A stretch of DNA of 64,000 nt from Micromonospora sp. DSM 45708 (lineage in GTDB: Bacteria > Actinomycetota > Actinomycetes > Mycobacteriales > Micromonosporaceae), in the NCBI RefSeq assembly GCF_039566955.1, contig NZ_CP154796.1:1302001-1366000 (forward strand). The letters run 5' to 3'. Made by a program: the position numbers and the translations under genes. The notes beneath the pieces were generated by a model, which saw only the letters and a list, made by a program, of their open reading frames with translations, did not search any database and was not told the origin of the DNA. How positions within the stretch are numbered: the first letter of the stretch is position 1; each line of letters starts with the position of its first letter. Positions 7,648 through 18,259 of the stretch are shown here, piece after piece.

Positions 7648-8460
7648 GTGGGCGGGCACACGGTCGCGGTGATCGGCGCGGGCAAGATCGGCGAGCTGAT
7701 GCTCTCCGGGCTGCTGCGCTCCGGCTGGCCGGTGGACCGGCTGCTCGCCACCGCGCGCCGGCCGGCCCGCGCCCAGGAGCTGACCGAACGCTACGGCGTA
7801 CGCGTGGTGGACAACGTCACCGCGGTGGGCGAGGCCGAGGTGCTGGCCGTCTCGGTCAAGCCGCAGGACGCCGCCGCGCTGCTCGACGAGATCGGCCCGA
7901 AGGTCCCCGCCGGCAAGCTGGTCATCTCGCTCTGCGCCGGCCTGCCGACCGCGTTCTTCAACCGGCGGCTGCCCGAGGGCACCCCGGTGATCCGGGTGAT
8001 GACGAACACGCCGGCGCTGGTCGACCAGGCGATGAGCGCCATCTCGCCCGGCGCGCACGCCACCGCCGCGCACCTGGCGCTGGCCGAGGAGATGTTCTCC
8101 CCGCTCGGCGCCACCCTCCGGGTGCCCGAGTCGCAGCAGGACGCGGTGACCGCGCTCTCCGGCTCCGGTCCCGCCTACTTCTACCTGCTCGTCGAGGCCA
8201 TGATCGACGCCGGCATCCTGCTCGGGCTGCCGCGTCAGGTGGCGCACGAGCTGATCGTGCAGACCGCGATCGGCTCGGCGGTGATGCTGCGCGACTCCGG
8301 CGAGCACCCGGTGAAGCTGCGCGAGGCGGTCACCTCGCCGGCCGGCACCACCATCTCCGCGATCCGGGAGCTGGAGAACCACGGCGTACGCGCGGCCATG
8401 CTGGCGGCGCTGGAGGCGGCCCGCGACCGCGCCCGTGAACTCGCCGCCCAGGTCGACTGA
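7648..8460 (+). CDS. proC: Pyrroline-5-carboxylate reductase
   Basis: Encodes 270 residues and catalyses the last step of proline synthesis, reducing pyrroline-5-carboxylate with NAD(P)H in the cytoplasm. The N-terminal Rossmann motif is VAVIGAGKIGE. SVKPQD, VIRVMTNTPALV and the C-terminal signature region with SGSGPAYFYLLVEAMIDAG and EAVTSPAGTT are all present at the usual spacing, and length matches the family. The GTG start is preceded by GAGGAGGCGCG. The gene converges with a decayed minus-strand gene and has no obvious partner. Confidence 0.95.
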   Translation: MGGHTVAVIGAGKIGELMLSGLLRSGWPVDRLLATARRPARAQELTERYGVRVVDNVTAVGEAEVLAVSVKPQDAAALLDEIGPKVPAGKLVISLCAGLPTAFFNRRLPEGTPVIRVMTNTPALVDQAMSAISPGAHATAAHLALAEEMFSPLGATLRVPESQQDAVTALSGSGPAYFYLLVEAMIDAGILLGLPRQVAHELIVQTAIGSAVMLRDSGEHPVKLREAVTSPAGTTISAIRELENHGVRAAMLAALEAARDRARELAAQVD

Positions 8461-8463
8461 CGC

Positions 8464-8779
8464 TCAGCGCGAGGGCGGGGCCGGTGCCGGCCACTCGTCG
8501 CGGCGCCGGACGAGGACCAGCACGGCCAGGGCCGGCAGCCCCGCGAACGGCAGCCACCGGGGCTGGTGCTGGGCGATCGTGCCGATCGCGCCCCCGGCGC
8601 TGTGGCTGGTGATGGCGAGCAGCCCCAGCAGCGTTCCCCGCCGGGCCCGCCCCGGAGTCGGCGGCGCCGACGAGCCAGCGGACGGCGTGCTCGCCGGTCT
8701 TCGCCGTGGTGCCCGACTGGTAGGTGGTCGGCGTGGCGATGCCCGCGGTGCGGGTCAGCAGGGGCGTCAGGCTGCCCAT
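8464..8779 (-). pseudogene. Frameshifted small gene, probable two-segment membrane protein remnant
   Basis: Two good coding pieces on the minus strand lie in different frames. The N-terminal piece begins at ATG 8779 (MGSLTPLLTR, then TTAKTGEHAVRWLVG). The C-terminal piece, in the neighbouring frame, contains GTLLGLLAITSHS and a hydrophobic stretch LPFAGLPALAVLVLV before RRRDEW and a stop at 8466-8464. The switch falls near 8630-8660. Third-position GC is high on both sides. Joined, they would give roughly 105 residues with one or two membrane segments. A real frameshift or a base-call error would look the same. I recognise no family. Confidence 0.45.
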
Positions 8780-8954
8780 CGCGGTCGCGCCGGAGGCGCG
8801 CCTGCTGCCCCGCGGCTACTGGCAGGAACAGCCGCTGGCGGAGCGGCTACACGTGAGCGTGCCGGTCGACGGCGACGCGGTCACCACCGTGCTGGACGGA
8901 CTCGCCCGTCGGTCGGACACGTTCGTGCAGGACGCGGAGCGGCCGGCTTCCTGA
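8724..8954 (+). CDS. Hypothetical protein, possibly a C-terminal remnant
   Basis: Open frame of 76 residues with strong third-position GC. The reliable part is the last 55 residues (LPIAVAPEARLLPRG, then RLHVSVPVDGDAVTTVLDGLARR). The start is uncertain: GTG 8724 and internal ATG or GTG codons all lack a good ribosome-binding site, and the first 56 bases overlap the frameshifted minus-strand gene. It may be the tail of a gene broken together with that neighbour. No domain was recognised. Confidence 0.4.
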   Translation: MVGVAMPAVRVSRGVRLPIAVAPEARLLPRGYWQEQPLAERLHVSVPVDGDAVTTVLDGLARRSDTFVQDAERPAS

Positions 8955-8996
8955 GGACGGTGGATGTCACGTGGACGGAGGTGCCCGGTCGTGCCG

Positions 8997-9002
8997 CATA
9001 CT
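8997..9002 (+). promoter_or_regulatory. Possible -10 box of a leaderless DUF2203 transcript
   Basis: CATACT ends six bases before the GTG start at 9009, so transcription would begin at or next to the start codon. There is no ribosome-binding site at the usual distance. No convincing -35 box was seen. Confidence 0.35.
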
Positions 9003-9008
9003 GGCCCG

Positions 9009-9359
9009 GTGTTCACTCTCGCCCAGGCGCGACACCTGGTGGCCACCCTGCGGCCCCGCGTCGACGAGCTGATCAAACTTCGGGCCGACCTCGCCGAGCT
9101 GCGGGTCGACCTGGCCGACCACGGCGCCAGCGCGCTCGGCGGGCTCGCCGAGGTGAAGGCCATCGAGGCCCGGCTGCACGCCGTGGTGGACGAGTTCCAC
9201 CAGCACGGCATCGAGGTCAAGGGCATCGCGCCGGTGCTGCTCGACTTCCCCGGCGAGCGGGACGGCCGGGCGGTGCTCTGGTGCTGGCTGGAGGGGGACA
9301 CCGACGTCCGCTGGTACCACCGGGTCGAGTGCGGCTTCGCCGGCCGCCGTCCGGTCTGA
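9009..9359 (+). CDS. DUF2203-family protein
   Basis: Encodes 116 residues. It begins MFTLAQARHLVATLRPRVDEL, the characteristic N-terminal helix of DUF2203, and ends with the conserved tryptophan-rich VLWCWLEGDTDVRWYHR block. The family is a small cytoplasmic protein of unknown function common in actinobacteria. I chose GTG 9009 because the family begins with this FTLAQA-type sequence; an in-frame GTG at 8964 would add 15 unmatched residues. It lies alone between a decayed region and a gene-free spacer. Confidence 0.8.
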   Translation: MFTLAQARHLVATLRPRVDELIKLRADLAELRVDLADHGASALGGLAEVKAIEARLHAVVDEFHQHGIEVKGIAPVLLDFPGERDGRAVLWCWLEGDTDVRWYHRVECGFAGRRPV

Positions 9360-9738
9360 GCGGCCCGCCGACGCGGCATCGGCCCGGCGGCCCGCCGGGT
9401 GCCGGAGGTCAGCCGTCGGCGTAGCGGCGGGCGTGGGCTCCGTGAGTTGCTGAGCGCCACCTGGGGGCCGGCGTCCATCGCGTGTCGCCCCCGTGCCGCC
9501 GATGTTGCCGCTGCCGACCAGTCCACAGTCATCACGTCCGGTGCCGACCCCGCCGCATTCCCGACCATGGCGGTAGGTTGTTCGCCCGGCGGAAACCTTC
9601 AGGTTGCCGGCCCGGAGTGGCATTGATTTGTACCGACAAGTCGCTATGGGCAGAGACAGCAAATCGATGATCTTCCCTGTTTAGTGATCTCATTGATATC
9701 AATCTCTCACCACCACTTCCCACCCCCAGGAGTGCGAC
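9360..9738. other. Gene-free spacer upstream of the secreted esterase
   Basis: No convincing gene in this 379-base stretch. Its last 100 bases (about 9625-9725) are clearly richer in A+T than the surroundings and probably hold the promoter of the esterase gene, though no clear -35/-10 pair could be assigned. A short minus-strand fragment ending at 9409 (encoding HARRYADG before a stop) may be a gene remnant. No stable hairpin or repeat was found. Confidence 0.5.
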
Positions 9739-10545
9739 GTGCGGAGATCCCGTCTTGCCACCCTCGCCCTGTCCATGGCCGCCTCGATCGGGGTCGCGCT
9801 GTCGCTGGGCGCCGCGCCCGCGCAGGCGTCCCCGTCCGACCGGTACGTCGCGCTCGGCGACTCGTACGCCTCCGGCGTCGGCGCGGACAGCTACACCTCC
9901 GAGAGCGGCAACTGCCTACGCAGTACCAACGCCTACCCGGCGCTCTACAACGCCAACATCCGGCCGGCCTCGTACCGCTCGGTCGCCTGTTCCGGCGCCA
10001 CCACGGCGGACGTGATCAACAGCCAGCTCTCCGCGCTCTCCTCGACCACCACGCTGGTCAGCGTCACGATCGGCGGCAACGACGTCGGCTTCGCCAACAT
10101 CATGAGCACCTGCGTGCTCCAGGGTGAGTCGCAGTGCGTGGCGGCCGTGGACGCGGCCATGAACGTGGCCCGTACCCAGATGCCCGGCCGGCTCGCCAAC
10201 GTCTACAACGGCATCCGGAACCGGGCCCCCTCGGCGCGCGTCGTGGTGGTCGGCTACCCGGTCTTCTACCAGCTCGGCACCGTCTGCGTCGGGCTCACCG
10301 CCACCTCCCGGGCGAAGATCAACGAGGGCATCAACCTGCTCGACGACATCACCCGGACGGCCGCCACCTCCGCCGGCTTCACGTTCGCCGACGTCCGGTC
10401 CATCTTCGTCGGCCACCAGCTGTGCAGCTACGGCACCAAGTGGCTGCACGCGTTGAACGTGCTGAACCTGACCGTGTCGTACCACCCGACGGCCGCCGGG
10501 CAGTCCGGCGGCTACTACCCGGTCTTCCGGTCCGCCGCCGGCTGA
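9739..10545 (+). CDS. Secreted SGNH/GDSL-family esterase-lipase
   Basis: Encodes 268 residues and is exported. A Sec signal peptide (RRSR n-region, hydrophobic core, APAQA cleavage after about residue 30) is followed by block I GDSYASG with nucleophile Ser42, block III IGGND, and a C-terminal block V with HPTAAGQ carrying the catalytic histidine. Cysteines are suited to disulfides. The layout matches Streptomyces secreted SGNH lipases such as the S. rimosus enzyme. It hydrolyses acyl esters outside the cell; the exact substrate cannot be read. GTG is the start, after CAGGAG. It converges with the glutathione peroxidase gene at a strong hairpin. Confidence 0.92.
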   Translation: MRRSRLATLALSMAASIGVALSLGAAPAQASPSDRYVALGDSYASGVGADSYTSESGNCLRSTNAYPALYNANIRPASYRSVACSGATTADVINSQLSALSSTTTLVSVTIGGNDVGFANIMSTCVLQGESQCVAAVDAAMNVARTQMPGRLANVYNGIRNRAPSARVVVVGYPVFYQLGTVCVGLTATSRAKINEGINLLDDITRTAATSAGFTFADVRSIFVGHQLCSYGTKWLHALNVLNLTVSYHPTAAGQSGGYYPVFRSAAG

Positions 10546-10558
10546 TCCGCGCACCGCG

Positions 10559-10590
10559 AGCGGCGTGCCTCCGCCCGGAGGCGCGCCGCT
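10559..10590. terminator. Bidirectional terminator-like hairpin between convergent genes
   Basis: Arms 10559-10572 and 10577-10590 pair over 14 positions with one G-T wobble and a four-base loop (GCCC). It sits midway between the esterase stop and the glutathione peroxidase stop. No T-run follows on either strand, as is usual in actinomycetes. Confidence 0.7.
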
Positions 10591-10601
10591 GCGTCGTGCC
10601 C

Positions 10602-11090
10602 TCAGGCCGGCAGTGCCTTCTCGATCGCCGCCCGCAGCTCGGGGTCGTCGGGCGTGACCTGCGGGGCGAACCGGGCGACCACGACGCCGTCCGGCGCGAC
10701 CAGGAACTTCTCGAAGTTCCAGCGCACGTCGCCGGTGTGTCCCTCGGCGTCCGGCGTGGACACCAGCTCGGCGTAGAGCGGGTGCCGGTCCGCGCCGTTG
10801 ACGTCGACCTTCTCCGTGAGCGGGAAGGTCACGCCGTAGTTCACCTGGCAGAACTCCTCGATCTCCGCCGCGCTGCCCGGCTCCTGGCCGGCGAACTGGT
10901 TGCACGGCACCCCGAGCACGGTGAGCCCGCGCTCCGCGTACGCGTCGGCGAGCGCCTGGAGGCCCGCGTACTGCGGGGTGAGGCCGCAGCGGGAGGCCAC
11001 GTTGACCACCAGCAGGGCGCGGCCGCGGTAGCGGTCGAGGTCGGCCGGGCCGCCGGTGAGGGCGTCGATCTGCACGTCGAAAACGGTCAT
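10602..11090 (-). CDS. Glutathione peroxidase-family thiol peroxidase
   Basis: Encodes 162 residues. The peroxidatic cysteine is Cys35 in VNVASRCGLTPQY. LGVPCNQFAGQEPG supplies the second conserved motif, with the resolving-type cysteine and glutamine, and VRWNFEKFLV is the third. Bacterial members with Cys rather than selenocysteine usually take electrons from thioredoxin rather than glutathione, and actinomycetes lack glutathione, so thioredoxin or mycothiol systems are the likely partner. No signal peptide is seen, so it acts in the cytoplasm. It is divergent from the chitinase gene. Confidence 0.92.
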   Translation of the reverse strand: MTVFDVQIDALTGGPADLDRYRGRALLVVNVASRCGLTPQYAGLQALADAYAERGLTVLGVPCNQFAGQEPGSAAEIEEFCQVNYGVTFPLTEKVDVNGADRHPLYAELVSTPDAEGHTGDVRWNFEKFLVAPDGVVVARFAPQVTPDDPELRAAIEKALPA

Positions 11091-11201
11091 GCGACGAGGC
11101 TACGACCCGTCGCCCGCTTCGCCCCACGCCACCCGTGAAATCGATGCATCTGCATCTTGACGAACTGATGACGGCGTGAGTAGCGTCTCAGCAATCCATT
11201 T

Positions 11202-11212
11202 GGAAAGTTTCC
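11202..11212. promoter_or_regulatory. Palindromic operator candidate upstream of chitinase
   Basis: GGAAAGTTTCC is a perfect 11-base palindrome about the central G. The flanking TTT/TAA adds two more paired positions after one mismatch. It lies 22 bases upstream of the chitinase ATG in a locally AT-rich stretch. Its position suggests a repressor or activator site for the secreted glycoside hydrolase. Confidence 0.5.
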
Positions 11213-11234
11213 TAACTGTTTGGGGAGACGCCGT

Positions 11235-12875
<1,641 letters not shown>

Positions 12876-12901
12876 GCCGAGGGCCGACGCACCACCCACC
12901 C

Positions 12902-12934
12902 GGCGGGGAGGGGCCGCACCAGCCCCTCCCCGCC
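12902..12934. terminator. Terminator hairpin between chitinase and AraC-type gene
   Basis: A perfect 13-base inverted repeat (12902-12914 and 12922-12934, GGCGGGGAGGGGC and complement) with a seven-base loop lies between the convergent stops. No T-run is present. It is a likely bidirectional terminator. Confidence 0.75.
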
Positions 12935-12941
12935 CGCGTGG

Positions 12942-13916
12942 TCAACCCCGGGCGGCCCGTTGCCGGTGCTCGCCCGGGGACGACCCGTAGGCGGCCCGGA
13001 ACGCGCGGCTGAAGTGCGCCGGGTGCGCGAACCCGCAGCGGACGCCGATCTGCGCGACGCTCAACCGCCGCAGCCCCGGGTCGGCCAGCTCCCGGGCCGC
13101 CCGCTCCAGCCGGCCGGCACGGATCATGCCGCCGACCGTCGTACCGGTGCCCTCGAAGAGCCGGTGCAGCGACCGCAACGACAGGTGGTGCGCCGCCGCG
13201 ACGGCGGCCGGGGAGAGCCCCGGATCGGTCAGGTGCTGCCGGACGAACGCCGTCACCCGCACCCGGAGCCCGGTGACCCGGGTGTCGACCGGCAGGTCCC
13301 GCTCGACGTCCAGCCGCCGGGCCAGGGTGCCGGCGATCAGGTCCAGGGCGACCCGGTCGAGGTCGGCCGCGTCGGCCGCCGCGTACTGCTCCGGGTGCGC
13401 GACGATCCGCCGCAGGAACGCGGCGAGCAGCGCGCCCATCCCGGTGCGGGCCGGGATCTCGGCGGCGAACAGCTCCGCCAGCCGGTGCGGCGCCAACGGC
13501 AACGCCCGGTGCGGCACCAGGACGGTCAGCGTCTCCACCGGCCCCGCCGTCGCGCCGTCGAGTCGCAACCGGGAGCCGTGGGGTCGGACGGTGTCGACGA
13601 GAGTGAACGCCGACGGGTCGAGCGGCGCCTCGCGACGCTGCTGGGTCACCACCCCGCGCCCGGACAGCGGCAGCACGAGGTGGTACAGCTCCGGATCGCC
13701 GCTGTCGATCATGTGCGCGCAACGGATGAGCTCCAGGGGCGGGTAACGCCAGACGCCGAGGCGGAGCGTGCCGAGGTCGATCACACGAGCCGAGGCGGTG
13801 AAGTCGTCCGCGTGCGCGCTCCGGATCGTGGCCGTCGTCGACTGCCGCGCGACGAGGTCCTGCCAGAAGTCGAACCGTTCGGCCGGGGGCAGCCACGCGG
13901 TGTCGACGGATGTCAC
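12942..13916 (-). CDS. AraC-family transcriptional regulator
   Basis: Encodes 324 residues. The N-terminal two thirds form the ligand- or partner-binding region typical of the AraC-binding-domain-like group (starting near LPPAERFDFWQDLVARQ). The C-terminal 100 residues carry the double helix-turn-helix: LSPAAVAAAHHLSLRSLHRLFEGTG is the first and LSVAQIGVRCGFAHPAHFSRAF the second. The effector is unknown. The gene faces the chitinase gene and could in principle control nearby catabolic genes, but nothing in the sequence links them. GTG 13916 is the start. Confidence 0.9.
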   Translation of the reverse strand: MTSVDTAWLPPAERFDFWQDLVARQSTTATIRSAHADDFTASARVIDLGTLRLGVWRYPPLELIRCAHMIDSGDPELYHLVLPLSGRGVVTQQRREAPLDPSAFTLVDTVRPHGSRLRLDGATAGPVETLTVLVPHRALPLAPHRLAELFAAEIPARTGMGALLAAFLRRIVAHPEQYAAADAADLDRVALDLIAGTLARRLDVERDLPVDTRVTGLRVRVTAFVRQHLTDPGLSPAAVAAAHHLSLRSLHRLFEGTGTTVGGMIRAGRLERAARELADPGLRRLSVAQIGVRCGFAHPAHFSRAFRAAYGSSPGEHRQRAARG

Positions 13917-14136
13917 GGTGAGGATGCTTCGTCACCTCCGAGAAGTGCGCGGCAGGGTGTCGCCGCGCCCATCCGAGACTAGTGATCGTCCGGCCGGGTC
14001 GCCGGTCACAGGCGTGCCGTCTGGCCGGACGGGGCGATCGAGGCGAGGATGGGAGGCCGGTGACCGGCGTGCGGGTCGGTGTGACACACTCGCCGGTCGG
14101 GCACGTCACGGTGCCCCGGCACCGATGGGAGGACGG

Positions 14137-14622
14137 ATGGGTCAGCAGCACCGGAAGATGGCGACCGCCACCGTCCTGCTCGCGCTCCTGCCGGTCGCGC
14201 TGACCGCCTGCGGCGACGACGAGACCACCGAGGGCTCCGCTCCCGCGACACAGCAGGCGCCGGCGCGGGAGGCGGCCGCCAAGAGCCGGGAGCGGGTGCA
14301 GGCGTACCTCGACGCGCTGACCGCCCGCGACGTCGCCGCCGGCCGCAGCCAGCTCTGCGCCCCGCTCCAGGCCGCCTTCGACACGTCCGCCACCGGCCCC
14401 AACGGCGACTTCGCCGACCATTTCACGGTGCCGCAGGCCACCATCACCGACGTCCGCACCGGGCCGCGTGGCCAGGAGGTGAGCGCCTCGGTAACGGTCG
14501 CCGCCGGGTCCCGGACGGCCACCCGCGCGCTGCTGTTCACGGTCACCCGCACCGGCGCGGACTGGTGCATCGCCGGCGAGGCCCCGGGCGGCAACTCCGC
14601 CCAGCCGGCCGGCACGCCCTGA
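14137..14622 (+). CDS. Putative lipoprotein
   Basis: Encodes 161 residues from an ATG with GGGAGGACGG upstream. It has a lipoprotein signal peptide: MGQQHRK, a hydrophobic stretch and the lipobox LTAC with the lipidated cysteine near residue 25. A short acidic linker follows. The mature part (YLDALTARDVAAGRSQLC, then FTVTRTGADWCIAG) resembles the small NTF2-like/DUF4878 lipoproteins of actinobacteria, with two cysteines that may form a disulfide. An outer-membrane-facing role is inferred from the lipobox only. Substrate or partner is unknown. Confidence 0.8.
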   Translation: MGQQHRKMATATVLLALLPVALTACGDDETTEGSAPATQQAPAREAAAKSRERVQAYLDALTARDVAAGRSQLCAPLQAAFDTSATGPNGDFADHFTVPQATITDVRTGPRGQEVSASVTVAAGSRTATRALLFTVTRTGADWCIAGEAPGGNSAQPAGTP

Positions 14623-14671
14623 CCCGGCCGCCCGGTTCTCCCACGCACCGGAACCGTCCCCCTCGGCGTAG

Positions 14672-16219
<1,548 letters not shown>

Positions 16220-16228
<9 letters not shown>

Positions 16229-17251
16229 CCGTTGATCGATCTTCGGACGGACACCGTGACCCGGCCGACGCCGGCGATGCGGGAGGCGATGGCCACCGCC
16301 GAGGTGGGCGACGACGTCTACGGCGAGGACCCGACCGTCGCCGCGCTCGAGGCCGAGGTGGCGGCCCGGTTCGGGCACGAGGCGGCGCTGTTCGCCCCGA
16401 GCGGTTCGATGGCCAACCAGCTCGCGCTCCAGTTGCTCGTGCCGCCCGGTGACGAGCTGCTCTGCGACGCCGACGCACACGTCGTCACGTACGAGGTCGG
16501 CGCTGCCGCCGCGTACGCCGGGATCTCCACCCGGACCTGGCCGGCGGTGGGCGCGGAGCTGGACCCCGACGTGGTCGTCGGGATGATCCGGCCGGACGGC
16601 TACTTCGCGGTGCCGACCCGGGCGATCGCGGTCGAGCAGACCCACAACCGGGGCGGCGGCGGGGTGGTCCCGCTGTCGACGCTGCGCCGGTTGCGGGAGG
16701 TCGCCGACGAGCACGGGCTCGCGCTGCACTGCGACGGCGCCCGGATCTGGCACGCGCACGTGGCCGACGGGGTGCCGCTGGCGGAGTACGGCGCGCTGTT
16801 CGACACGCTTTCGGTCTGCCTCTCCAAGGGGCTGGGCGCGCCGGTCGGCTCGCTGGTGGTGGGCAGCGCCGAGAAGATCGCCCGGGCCCGGTTCCTGCGC
16901 AAGCGGATGGGCGGCGGCATGCGGCAGGTCGGCATCCTCGCCGCCGCCGGCCGGTACGCGCTGGCGCACCACGTCGAGCGGCTCGCCGAGGACCACGCCA
17001 AGGCCGCCCGGCTGGCCGAGGCGGTCGCCCCGCACGGGGTGCTCGCGACCGGGGTGCGGACCAACATCGTGCCGCTGGACCTCACCAAGCACCCGCTCGA
17101 CGCGCACGACCTCGCGACCGCCGCCCGGGCGGAGGGCCTGTTGATCTCGGTGCTCGGCCCGCGTACCGCCCGGCTGGTCACCCACCTGGACGTCACCGAC
17201 GCCCAGGTCGACCGCGCCGCCGAGATCCTGGCCCACATCCTCCGCTCCTAA
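16220..17251 (+). CDS. Low-specificity L-threonine aldolase
   Basis: Encodes 343 residues, a PLP-dependent fold type I enzyme cleaving threonine and allo-threonine to glycine and acetaldehyde in the cytoplasm. It opens with the diagnostic LIDLRTDTVTRPTPAMREAM and VGDDVYGEDPTV, has HCDGARIWHA (aspartate for the PLP nitrogen) and the Schiff-base lysine in LSKGLGAPVGS, then RKRMGGGMRQ. The start is the GTG created at the end of the 58-bp repeat; an in-frame GTG at 16178 would add repeat-encoded residues and is unlikely. It converges with the endonuclease IV gene across an inverted repeat. Confidence 0.93.
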
Positions 17252-17286
17252 CCCTGCCCCCGCCCACCCCGCCCCACCCCACTTCG

Positions 17287-17343
17287 TGATCAAGGAGTTC
17301 GTGTCGGTTCCGGGCGCGGACCGCGACGCGAACTCCTTGATCA
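17287..17343. repeat. Long inverted repeat in convergent spacer (TGATCAAGGAGTTCG arms)
   Basis: Perfect 15-base arms at 17287-17301 and 17329-17343, extended inward by a GTCG/CGAC pairing after one mismatch, surround a loop of about 20 bases. It lies between the stops of the threonine aldolase and endonuclease IV genes. It may serve as a bidirectional terminator. The TGATCA-containing arm resembles the repeat at 29861-29916. Confidence 0.7.
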
Positions 17344-17380
17344 ACCTTCCGGCGGCGGGGCGGGCGGGTGGCCTCCGCCG

Positions 17381-18259
17381 TCAGGGGTGGAGGCGCTTGA
17401 GGGTGGCGATGTCGGCGGCGTGGCCGACGTGCTTCTCCGTGGGGGTCTCCACCAGCACCGGCACGCCCGCGGTGGCCGGGTGGCGCATCAGCTCGGCGAA
17501 CGCCGGCTCGCCGATGCTGCCCTTGCCGATGTTCTCGTGCCGGTCCCGGGTGGAGCCGCACAGGTCCTTCGAGTCGTTGGCGTGCACCAGCCGCAGCCGG
17601 TCGGCGCCCACGGTGGCGACCAGCGTGTCCAGCGTGGCGGTCATGCCGCCCTCGGCGGCCAGGTCGTGCCCGGCGGCCCAGGCGTGACAGGTGTCGAAGC
17701 AGACCCCGAGCATCGGGTGCCGGTCGACCGCGTCCAGGTAGGGACCGAGGTGCTCGACCCGGGAGGCCAGCGACCGGCCGCCCCCGGCGCTCGGCTCGAC
17801 CAGCAGCATCGGCCCCCCGACGGCAGCGGTCTCGTCCAGCAGCGGGAGCAGTGACTCCCGGACCTGCCGCAGCGCCGCCTCCGCGTGCCCGGCGTCGACC
17901 GAACTGCCGGCGTGGAACACCACGCCCTCGGCGCCGATCGCCCGGCCCCGGCGCAGTGCGTGGGCCAGCGTCTCGGCCGACCGGGTGACCGTCGCCGGAG
18001 TGGGGGAGCCGAGGTTGACCAGCAGCGAGGCGTGGATGAACACCGGCAGGCCACGCTCGCCGCAGCCGTCGCGGAACAGCGCGTCCTGCGCCGGGTCGCC
18101 CGCCGGCAGCGCCCAGCCCCGCGAGTTGGAGACGTAGACCTGCACCACCTCGGACGCGGCGGCCTCGGCGTACGGCAGCGCCGCCCGCGCCAGCCCACCG
18201 GAGGTGGGGGTGTGCGAACCCACCCGCCGGCGCCCGCCGGTCGCCTCCGCCGGGCTCAC
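17381..18259 (-). CDS. nfo: Deoxyribonuclease IV (AP endonuclease)
   Basis: Encodes 292 residues of the endonuclease IV TIM-barrel family, cutting DNA 5' to abasic sites in base-excision repair. Metal-binding signatures are visible: VVFHAGSSVDAG, LLVEPSAGGG, GVCFDTCHAWAAG, LRLVHANDSKDLCGSTRDRHENIGKG split over two motifs, and the C-terminal VLVETPTEKH. The fold begins at VGSHTPTSGG. I chose GTG 18259 because it overlaps the pknL stop as GTGA; GTG 18223 would give a shorter N-terminus starting at GSHTP. It is probably translated together with pknL. Confidence 0.92.
   Translation of the reverse strand: MSPAEATGGRRRVGSHTPTSGGLARAALPYAEAAASEVVQVYVSNSRGWALPAGDPAQDALFRDGCGERGLPVFIHASLLVNLGSPTPATVTRSAETLAHALRRGRAIGAEGVVFHAGSSVDAGHAEAALRQVRESLLPLLDETAAVGGPMLLVEPSAGGGRSLASRVEHLGPYLDAVDRHPMLGVCFDTCHAWAAGHDLAAEGGMTATLDTLVATVGADRLRLVHANDSKDLCGSTRDRHENIGKGSIGEPAFAELMRHPATAGVPVLVETPTEKHVGHAADIATLKRLHP

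Noticed and set aside
9409..9480. Minus-strand frame ending HARRYADG before a stop
   Set aside because: Only about 24 residues are convincing, with no start and no family match. It is at best a gene remnant.
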